DNA from: CAKAHY01 sp963522175
GTDB taxonomy: Bacteria; Bacillota; Clostridia; Lachnospirales; Lachnospiraceae
Reading direction: 5' to 3'
NCBI GenBank assembly: GCA_963522175.1
Contig: CAUQXC010000004.1
Coordinates: forward strand, 124,001-188,000
DNA: 64,000 nt
Position numbers and translations under genes: made by a program. The notes beneath the pieces were generated by a model. It was not told the origin of the DNA. It saw only the letters and a program-made list of their open reading frames with translations, and searched no databases. This document shows, piece by piece, positions 57,906-64,000 of this stretch (position 1 is the first letter of the stretch; each line of letters starts with the position of its first letter).

Positions 57906-58679
57906 ATGAGCGTAGCGCTTTTGGATAAAACCAGAAAAATAAATAAATTATTGCATAATAATAATTCTCACAAGGTTGTTTTTAACGATATTTGCCTTGT
58001 TCTGAGTGATGTGTTAAAGTCCAACATACTTGTCATAAGCAAGAAAGGCAAGGTTTTAGGTGTAGCAAAGCATGAGCATGTGGACATTATTAAGGAACTG
58101 ATAGACAGCAGGGTCGGAACTTACATAGACAAGATGTTAAATGAAAGATTGTTGTCCATTTTATCGACAAAAGAAAATGTGAATCTTGAAACCTTGGGCT
58201 TTGAAAAGAGCAGTGAATTTAAGGCGATAATAACACCTATAGATATTTCGGGAGAAAGACTGGGAACCTTATTTATATATAAGCCGTGGTTTGATTTCGG
58301 GATAGATGAGATTATACTCAGTGAGTACGGAACTACGGTAGTCGGACTCGACATGATAAGAAGTATGAACGAAGAAAATGCCGAGGAACTCAGAAAAATT
58401 AATATAGTAAAATCGGCTATGTCAACACTCAGCTACTCGGAGCTTGAGGCTGTGAGCCATATATTTGAAGAGCTCGGAGGTAACGAAGGGGTACTTGTTG
58501 CAAGCAAAATTGCGGATAGAGTGGGGATTACCCGTTCCGTTATTGTAAATGCTTTGAGAAAGCTTGAAAGCGCCGGTGTTATAGAATCAAAATCTTCGGG
58601 TATGAGGGGAACCTACATAAAGGTACTCAATGAACTCATATTTGACGAATTAAACAATGTAAAAGACAATAAAGAATGA
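57906..58679 (+). CDS. codY: GTP-sensing global repressor CodY
   Basis: 257 residues: N-terminal GAF domain (binds branched-chain amino acids) and a C-terminal winged helix with ASKIADRVGITRSVIVNALRKLESAGVIESKSSGMRGTYIKVLN, nearly the family consensus. Represses amino-acid, nitrogen and carbon genes when nutrients are rich. ATG 57906 follows GGGAGGTTAAT; the upstream start at 57885 lacks spacing. Confidence 0.97.
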   Translation: MSVALLDKTRKINKLLHNNNSHKVVFNDICLVLSDVLKSNILVISKKGKVLGVAKHEHVDIIKELIDSRVGTYIDKMLNERLLSILSTKENVNLETLGFEKSSEFKAIITPIDISGERLGTLFIYKPWFDFGIDEIILSEYGTTVVGLDMIRSMNEENAEELRKINIVKSAMSTLSYSELEAVSHIFEELGGNEGVLVASKIADRVGITRSVIVNALRKLESAGVIESKSSGMRGTYIKVLNELIFDELNNVKDNKE

Positions 58680-58681
58680 TA

Positions 58682-58725
58682 AAAAAGCGGTTCGCTCCGA
58701 AAGAAAATCGGCAGAACCGCTTTTT
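58682..58725 (+). terminator. Terminator after codY
   Basis: AAAAAGCGGTTC (58682-58693) / GAACCGCTTTTT (58714-58725), with a small inner CCGA/TCGG pair. Confidence 0.9.
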
Positions 58726-58749
58726 GTGTGCTTTGTCCCTCTGTAAATA

Positions 58750-58778
58750 TAGACTTGTGTTGATAGTTTTGATATAAT
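58750..58778 (+). promoter_or_regulatory. Promoter of the Asp23 gene
   Basis: TATAAT at 58773-58778 with an extended TGA before it and a weak -35 TAGACT (58750-58755) at 17 bp. Confidence 0.6.
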
Positions 58779-58847
58779 TATTTAGGTATTTTGCATTTTG
58801 GGTTTTCGGACAATGCAAATCAAAATTAAGAAAAGGAGATGTTACAA

Positions 58848-59207
58848 ATGTCGGAAAATAGAGAATACGTAAATGAAGTAAAAGGTGAAGTGCATATAGC
58901 GGATGAAGTCATTGCGATTATTGCCGGTATAGCAGCTACCGAAATTGAAGGAGTAGCTTCCATGTCGGGAGATATAACAAACGAACTTATAAGTAAGCTC
59001 GGTGTAAAAAACCTTGCAAAGGGAGTTAAGGTTGATATCAGCGAGGGCTATGTAAGCGTTGTATTGTCACTTAACATAAAATATAATTACAACATAGCGG
59101 ACGTGAGCCTTAAGGTTCAGGAAAGAGTAAAAAGCGCTATAGAAAATATGACGGGCTTTAATGTTATTGAGGTGAATATTAAGATTGCCGGAGTGAACAC
59201 GAAGTAA
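58848..59207 (+). CDS. Asp23/Gls24-family envelope stress protein
   Basis: 119 residues; GEVHIADEVIAIIAGIAATEIEGVASMSGD is the family opening and VVLSLNIKYNYNIADVSLKVQERVKSAIENMTGFNVIEVNI the second block. Members sit at the membrane and take part in envelope or alkaline stress. ATG 58848 follows AAAAGGAGATG; the TTG at 58839 is not needed. Confidence 0.92.
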   Translation: MSENREYVNEVKGEVHIADEVIAIIAGIAATEIEGVASMSGDITNELISKLGVKNLAKGVKVDISEGYVSVVLSLNIKYNYNIADVSLKVQERVKSAIENMTGFNVIEVNIKIAGVNTK

Positions 59208-59209
59208 TA

Positions 59210-59734
59210 ATGAAAAAGACCGTAAATGTACAAAGACTTGCTTTGTATGGAATGTTGATAGCTTTGGCTATGATACTTTCGTATGTGGAAACCTTGATAC
59301 CTGTAGTATTTCCCGTACCGGGAATTAAGCTGGGACTTGCCAATCTTGTGGTTATAATATGCTTGTATGCATTCGGCATAAGAGCTGCGGCTGCCGTATC
59401 GGTTCTGAGAATTTTTTTGATCGCCTTTACCTTCGGAAACCTTGCGGCTCTTATGTTTGCCGTAGGAGGAGCGGTTTTCAGTATTATTTGCATGTTGATT
59501 GCTATGAAAAGCGATAAATTTTCTATGACGGGTGTCAGTATAGTGGGGGGTGTCAGCCACAATATAGGTCAAATTTTAGTTGCCGTTTCTATGGTGGAAA
59601 ATCTTTTGGTATTTTCCTACCTGCCTTATCTGATGATGGCGGGTCTTGTCAGCGGATTGCTTATAGGCTTATTGGCGGCGCTTATCATAAAAAGAATAAA
59701 ACCGGAAATAGACAGGATAGAGGGGAAAAGATGA
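59210..59734 (+). CDS. Gx transporter family protein (Hpre_diP_synt_I)
   Basis: 174 residues, five to six membrane segments: MLIALAMILSYVETLIPVVFPVPGIKLGLANLVVII is typical. The family was once called heptaprenyl diphosphate synthase component I; it resembles the S-component of ECF transporters, substrate unknown. It starts 2 bases after the Asp23 gene and overlaps galT by 4. Confidence 0.85.
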   Translation: MKKTVNVQRLALYGMLIALAMILSYVETLIPVVFPVPGIKLGLANLVVIICLYAFGIRAAAAVSVLRIFLIAFTFGNLAALMFAVGGAVFSIICMLIAMKSDKFSMTGVSIVGGVSHNIGQILVAVSMVENLLVFSYLPYLMMAGLVSGLLIGLLAALIIKRIKPEIDRIEGKR

Positions 59735-61221
59735 TAAACGGATATATATGTGAACTTGCGGATTACGGACTCAGAAAGGGCTTACTGGGAGAGGAGGACA
59801 GGATTTATGCCATAAACCGGATTTTGGATGTGCTGAAGCTTGACGATTTCGAAGAGGAGGCTGTAAAGGGACTTGAGCTCGAGGAGATACTGAGGGTACT
59901 GCTTGATTTTGCCTGTGAAAAAGGATTGATTGAAAATAATATTACGGAGAGAGATTTATTCGATACAAGGCTTATGGATACGCTAATGCCCAGACCTTCG
60001 GAAGTGGTTTCAAACTTTGACAGGCTGTATATTGAAAGCCCCAAGCTTGCTACGGATTATTACTATAATTTGTCGAAAAATTCAGACTATATCAGAACCT
60101 ACAGAGTTTCAAAAGATATGAAATGGGTGGTTGATACGGAATACGGAGATTTGGATATAACCATAAATCTGTCAAAGCCGGAAAAAGATCCGAAAGCGAT
60201 AGCCGCGGCAAGAAAGGCCGCTTCGGTTTCTTACCCTAAATGTCTTTTGTGCAAAGAAAATGTGGGTTACGCGGGCAGGCTGAATCATCCTGCAAGGCAG
60301 ACGCACAGGGTAATACCTGTAACTATAAACAACAGCGCATGGTATATGCAGTATTCGCCTTATGTTTATTATAATGAGCATTGTATACTTTTTAACGGGG
60401 AGCATACCCCTATGAAGATAGAGGAAGCGACATTCAGAAAGCTTTTCGACTTTGTGGAACAATTTCCTCATTATATCTTGGGAAGCAATGCGGATTTACC
60501 TATAGTGGGAGGTTCGATTTTAAGCCATGACCACTTCCAAGGCGGTTGTTATGAATTTGCCATGGCAAAGGCGGCTTCCGAAAAGGAAGTAAAGTTTAAG
60601 GATTATGAGGATGTAAGGGCTTCTATAGTAAAGTGGCCAATGTCCGTAATACGTTTAAACAGTGAGGACAGAGAAAAGCTTATCCGTCTTTCAAGCAGGA
60701 TTTTGGATAAGTGGATAGAATATAGCGATGAAGCGGCATATATTTACGCATATACGAACGGAGAAAGACATAACACCATTACCCCTATAGTAAGGACAAG
60801 AGAAGGAAGGTATGAGATAGATTTGGTTCTCAGGAACAATATAACCACGGATGAAAGACCGGACGGCTTATATCATCCGAATGCGTCCCTACATCACATT
60901 AAAAAAGAAAATATAGGCTTGATAGAGGTTATGGGGCTTGCCATATTGCCGAGCAGACTTAAGACGGAGCTCGGTATTTTGAAGGAATATATTTTGGAAA
61001 ATAAGGATATTTCTTCAAACGAGGAAATCAAAAAGCATGCAGACTGGGCAGAGGGCATAAAGAAAAAGTATGACGGACTTGATGATAAGAACATAGATGA
61101 GATTTTAAATAAGGAAGTCGGCCTCGTATTTAAAGAGGTTTTGGAGGATGCCGGTGTCTATAAATGTACAAAAGAGGGTAGAGAGGCATTCTTGAGATTT
61201 ATAGATTATGTAAACGAATAG
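59731..61221 (+). CDS. galT: UDP-glucose-hexose-1-phosphate uridylyltransferase, Bacillus-type GalT
   Basis: 496 residues, type-2 GalT typical of Firmicutes. Segments: LMDTLMPRPSEV, YPKCLLCKENVGYAGRLNHPARQTHRVIPV, and the catalytic-His region GGSILSHDHFQGG. With GalE and GalK it completes the Leloir pathway; galE lies at 51895, no galK in the window. It overlaps the Gx transporter stop (ATGA). Confidence 0.93.
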   Translation: MINGYICELADYGLRKGLLGEEDRIYAINRILDVLKLDDFEEEAVKGLELEEILRVLLDFACEKGLIENNITERDLFDTRLMDTLMPRPSEVVSNFDRLYIESPKLATDYYYNLSKNSDYIRTYRVSKDMKWVVDTEYGDLDITINLSKPEKDPKAIAAARKAASVSYPKCLLCKENVGYAGRLNHPARQTHRVIPVTINNSAWYMQYSPYVYYNEHCILFNGEHTPMKIEEATFRKLFDFVEQFPHYILGSNADLPIVGGSILSHDHFQGGCYEFAMAKAASEKEVKFKDYEDVRASIVKWPMSVIRLNSEDREKLIRLSSRILDKWIEYSDEAAYIYAYTNGERHNTITPIVRTREGRYEIDLVLRNNITTDERPDGLYHPNASLHHIKKENIGLIEVMGLAILPSRLKTELGILKEYILENKDISSNEEIKKHADWAEGIKKKYDGLDDKNIDEILNKEVGLVFKEVLEDAGVYKCTKEGREAFLRFIDYVNE

Positions 61222-61229
61222 GAGAAAAA

Positions 61230-62312
61230 ATGGGTAAAACAAAGATAGATATTATTTCCGGATTTTTGGGAGCCGGAAAAACGACTTTTATCAAGGAGCT
61301 TTTGGGAGCCGTAAAGGACGAGCAGGTAGTTCTTATAGAGAACGAATTCGGAGAAATAGGAATAGACGGCGGTTTCCTTAAGGAAGCCGGTATAGAGATA
61401 AAAGAGATGAACTCGGGTTGTATCTGCTGTTCTCTTGTAGGAGATTTTTCGAGCTCTTTAAAAGAGATTTTAAGCACTTACAAGCCTGACAGAGTTATAA
61501 TAGAGCCGAGCGGTGTAGGTAAGCTTTCAGATGTAATGAAGGCTGTTGCCAATGTTGAAAAAGAGCTTGAGATTGAGAGTAATTCAAGTGTAACGGTTGT
61601 TGATGTTAAAAAATGTAAAATGTATATGAAGAATTTCGGGGAATTTTTTAATAACCAAATCGAATATGCGAGTACCATTGTTTTATCAAGAACCGATATT
61701 TCCGACGAAAGCACTGTAAATAAGGCTATAAATCTAATCAGGGAGGTTAACAAAAATGCAACTATAGTAACCACCCCTATAAAGGAGCTTTCCGCAAACA
61801 AGCTTTTGGAGATACTTGAGAAACCGGTGGATCTCAACGCTCTTCTTTTAAAGGAGTATGAGGAAAGCAGGCATCACCATCACGAGCATCATGAGGGCTG
61901 CGGCTGTGAAGGACATGAGCATCATCATCACGAGCATCATGAGGGTTGCGGCTGTGAAGGACACGAGCATCATCATCACGAGCATCATGAGGGCTGCGGC
62001 TGTGGGGGACATGAGCACCACCATCACCATGCAGACGAGGTATTTACAAGCTGGGGACTTGAAAATGTTCCTGCACTCGGCAGAACGAAGCTTGAAAATA
62101 TTTTGGAGAAGTTTGCCGAAAGCACGGAATACGGTATTGTCTTAAGAGCCAAGGGAATGGTAAAGGATGCGGATTCAAATAAGTGGTTCTATTTTGATCT
62201 TGTTCCGGAAGAAACACAGATCAGATTCGGTGAGGCTGAAAGCAGCGGAAAAGTTTGCGTTATAGGAGTTAATTTAAAAGAAGATAAATTGCTTAAGGAG
62301 TTTAGAGGCTAA
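61230..62312 (+). CDS. CobW/G3E-family GTP-binding metallochaperone with a His/Cys repeat
   Basis: 360 residues. Walker A GFLGAGKTT near residue 11, metal motif GCICC near residue 66 (CxCC), and a SRTDISD segment. Between the G domain and the CobW C-terminal domain, three 16-residue repeats HHHHEHHEGCGCEGHE (about residues 215-262) and a final His run give a strong metal-binding tail. Members insert or store zinc, cobalt or nickel. The stop overlaps the next ATG by one base. Confidence 0.9.
   Translation: MGKTKIDIISGFLGAGKTTFIKELLGAVKDEQVVLIENEFGEIGIDGGFLKEAGIEIKEMNSGCICCSLVGDFSSSLKEILSTYKPDRVIIEPSGVGKLSDVMKAVANVEKELEIESNSSVTVVDVKKCKMYMKNFGEFFNNQIEYASTIVLSRTDISDESTVNKAINLIREVNKNATIVTTPIKELSANKLLEILEKPVDLNALLLKEYEESRHHHHEHHEGCGCEGHEHHHHEHHEGCGCEGHEHHHHEHHEGCGCGGHEHHHHHADEVFTSWGLENVPALGRTKLENILEKFAESTEYGIVLRAKGMVKDADSNKWFYFDLVPEETQIRFGEAESSGKVCVIGVNLKEDKLLKEFRG
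61872..62030 (+). repeat. Three 48-bp tandem repeats in the G3E gene
   Basis: Units at 61872-61919, 61920-61967 and 61968-62015, differing at a few positions, then a partial unit to 62030. Each encodes HHHHEHHEGCGC and a GHE tail; the third has Gly for Glu. Copy number may vary by slippage. Confidence 0.95.
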
Positions 62313-63259
62313 TGAATGAAAAAGGACAAACTCCGGTCTTTGTTATAAACGGTTTTCTTGAAGCGGGAAAAACAAGCTTTATGAAGTTTACCATGCAGCA
62401 GGATTACTTTATAACGGAGGGAAAGACCTTGCTTCTGGTCTGTGAAGAGGGTGAAGAGGAGTACGAATCCGAGCTCTTGGAAAAATTCAATACCGTTGCC
62501 GTTTATGTGGACGATGTTGAAAAAATTGATATAGGATTTTTGAGAGAGCTTGATAAGAAGTATAAGCCCGAGAGAGTTTTGATAGAATGGAACGGAATAT
62601 GGATGCAGGACAAGCTTAAGCTTCCGGGAGAATGGTTTTTGAACCAGATGGTGTCCATATTCGATACATCCACACTCGATTTGTATTTCAAAAATATGAA
62701 GGCTTTTGTAGGACCGATGTTAAAGGACACCGAGCTTATTATTTGCAACAGAGCGGACGATATAGAAGAGGAAATTCTTGCAAAATATCATCTGAATCTG
62801 CGTGCCATGGTACCGAATGCGGAGATAGTTTTTGAAGGCAGAGAAGGAGAGATAAGGGGAGATTTCAGTATAGAGCTTCCTTATAATCTTGATGATGAGA
62901 TCATAAACATAGAAAATAAAGATTTCGGGATTTTTTATGTGGATTCAATGGACAGACCCGAAAAATATGCAGGTAAGGTGTTTAAGTTTACCGCACAGGT
63001 TCTTAAACCGCCTCAAGATCCTTTCGGCAATGTTTTTGTGCCGGTTCGTAAGGTTATGACCTGCTGCGAGGATGATATCCAATATTTGGGACATATTTGC
63101 AACTACAAGGGAGCGGCAAATCTAAAAAACAGAGATTGGATCAAGCTTACGGCAAGGCTTGAATACAAATACCACGAGGCTTACAGGCAGGAAGGTCCTG
63201 TTTTTGAAGCTATAGAGCTTGTACATACGGGAGCCGTTAACGAAATAGTATCATTTTAA
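62312..63259 (+). CDS. Second G3E-type GTPase with a DUF1980/TIGR03943-like C-terminal part
   Basis: 315 residues. Walker A reads GFLEAGKTSF; the CxCC metal motif is absent (VCEEGEEEYESE at that place). The C-terminal third has KYAGKVFKFTAQVL and VRKVMTCCEDDIQYLGHIC, as in the TIGR03943 (YcgQ-like) group that accompanies permease YcgR-type proteins in zinc-linked loci. Directly coupled to the first G3E gene, so they probably act as a pair in metal supply. Confidence 0.8.
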   Translation: MNEKGQTPVFVINGFLEAGKTSFMKFTMQQDYFITEGKTLLLVCEEGEEEYESELLEKFNTVAVYVDDVEKIDIGFLRELDKKYKPERVLIEWNGIWMQDKLKLPGEWFLNQMVSIFDTSTLDLYFKNMKAFVGPMLKDTELIICNRADDIEEEILAKYHLNLRAMVPNAEIVFEGREGEIRGDFSIELPYNLDDEIINIENKDFGIFYVDSMDRPEKYAGKVFKFTAQVLKPPQDPFGNVFVPVRKVMTCCEDDIQYLGHICNYKGAANLKNRDWIKLTARLEYKYHEAYRQEGPVFEAIELVHTGAVNEIVSF

Positions 63260-63280
63260 AATATTAATGGGAGCCGGATT

Positions 63281-64000
63281 ATGATAACAATTAAAGAGAT
63301 GGCAAAAATGTTGGGACTGAGTACGGCAACTGTCTCAAATGTTATAAACGGTAAGCTCGATCAAGTATCGGAGTCAACTATAAAAAGAGTCAGAGAGACT
63401 TTAAATGCCTATGAATATATTCCGAATATGACGGCGAGAAACCTTACATCCGGCAAATCCAAAATGATAGGCGTAGGGATGATAAGCTACAGAGAAAAGG
63501 ACAACTACTTGAAAGATGCCTTCATAGGAGAATTACTCGGGAGTATAGAAGCAAATCTGAAAAAGCATAATTATTTTATGCTCACTTATTTTACGCCTGA
63601 CCCTATGGAGCTTGCAAGAACCATTATTTCATGGAACGTAGACGGTCTTATTCTTTTCGGTGTGGGTAATGAAGATTGCCACAACATAACAAAAAAGTTT
63701 AATAAGCCCAAGGTTTTTATAGACAGCTATATAGATGAAAAAATGGTTGAAGGTGTTGTTGTAGGTCTGGATGATGAAAAGGGCGGCTATATGCTGGGGA
63801 GGCACCTTATAGACAGAGGACATAAGAAAATAGCTTATTTCGCCGACAATATTGTGGGTATAAATCTGACAAGATTTAAAGGTCTGAAGAGAGCCATGCA
63901 AGAAAGCGGTCTGAGCTTCGGAAAAGGGGATTATTATAAGTTTGAGGCGACGGAAGAAGGTATGGAAAAAGGACTTCGTCGGGCGTTCAAGGTAAAAGAC
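63281..64000 (+). CDS. LacI-family transcriptional regulator, 3' end outside the window
   Basis: 240 codons to the window edge without a stop. The N-terminal helix-turn-helix TIKEMAKMLGLSTATVSNVINGKLDQVSESTIKRVRETLNAYEYIPN is the LacI pattern; the periplasmic-binding-like domain follows (MIGVGMISY..., WNVDGLILFGVG, GGYMLGRHLIDRGHKKIAYF). ATG 63281 follows GGGAG. Ligand and target unknown; it starts 21 bases after the G3E pair. Confidence 0.92.
   Translation, partial: MITIKEMAKMLGLSTATVSNVINGKLDQVSESTIKRVRETLNAYEYIPNMTARNLTSGKSKMIGVGMISYREKDNYLKDAFIGELLGSIEANLKKHNYFMLTYFTPDPMELARTIISWNVDGLILFGVGNEDCHNITKKFNKPKVFIDSYIDEKMVEGVVVGLDDEKGGYMLGRHLIDRGHKKIAYFADNIVGINLTRFKGLKRAMQESGLSFGKGDYYKFEATEEGMEKGLRRAFKVKD

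Noticed and set aside
61872..62030. CRISPR-like array
   Set aside because: The repeats are directly adjacent with no spacers and encode an in-frame protein repeat. No CRISPR array was seen elsewhere in the window.
61848..62145. Overlapping frames on both strands across the His repeat
   Set aside because: They are read-outs of the 48-bp tandem repeat in other frames.

Overview
The window looks like chromosome of a low-GC Gram-positive anaerobe of the Clostridia, most probably Lachnospiraceae. This rests on the gene orders infB-rbfA-nrnA-truB-ribF and comM-dprA-topA-codY, a CodY repressor, RelQ, a type-2 GalT, near-consensus TTGACA-N17-TATAAT promoters, strong AGGAG ribosome sites and AT-rich DNA. 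Genus cannot be fixed from sequence alone. Most genes are on the + strand; only dps, flavodoxin, one tRNA and an integrase fragment are on the - strand.

Layout. 1-7.1 kb: translation/RNA operon (infB, cut by the left edge, rbfA, nrnA, truB, ribF, radical SAM protein). 7.1-9.8 kb: a P-loop kinase paired with a GH13_18 sugar phosphorylase. 9.8-10.9 kb: rplM-rpsI. 10.9-14.4 kb: an accessory island with a decayed IS200-type element, an orphan DpnI-like methyl-directed endonuclease, and a TROVE/vWA-like DUF2828 protein directly preceded by a tRNA-like RNA. 14.4-16.3 kb: a secreted cell-wall-binding-repeat protein with its own strong promoter and terminator. 16.4-26.5 kb: an FtsH-rhodanese fusion, a 6S RNA candidate, two AI-2E-type permeases, a SpoIID-like lipoprotein, SEC-C protein, methyltransferase, Hsp33 and DUF5662. 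26.5-27.8 kb: dps and flavodoxin on the - strand, each with operator-like palindromes. 27.8-29.9 kb: tRNA-Thr followed by an integrase and phage scar. 29.9-42.7 kb: TfoX-N, DUF1697, sbcDC, pepA, mrp, relQ, rhomboid-like protein, pyk, lysA-like, ROK regulator.

42.7-50.7 kb holds a striking operon of divergent paralogues of upper glycolysis: Pgi-like, PFK-like, class II aldolase-like and TPI-like proteins, followed by a LarA-like (nickel racemase family) protein, a TauE/SafE permease and a NagB-like protein. It lies downstream of a ROK repressor and a 47-nt perfect palindrome. It looks like a dedicated parallel glycolysis for an unknown sugar. 50.7-64 kb: tRNA-Thr(CGU), an unknown P-loop/membrane gene pair, galE, comM-dprA-topA, codY, Asp23, a Gx transporter, galT, two G3E GTPases (one with a His/Cys metal-binding repeat) and a LacI-family regulator cut by the right edge.

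Best candidates for undescribed biology are (1) the DUF2828 protein with its Y-RNA-like tRNA mimic at 12.7-14.4 kb, (2) the parallel glycolysis operon at 42.7-50.7 kb, and (3) the FtsH-rhodanese fusion. Family assignments come from recognition of motifs and remembered homologues; no database search was run.
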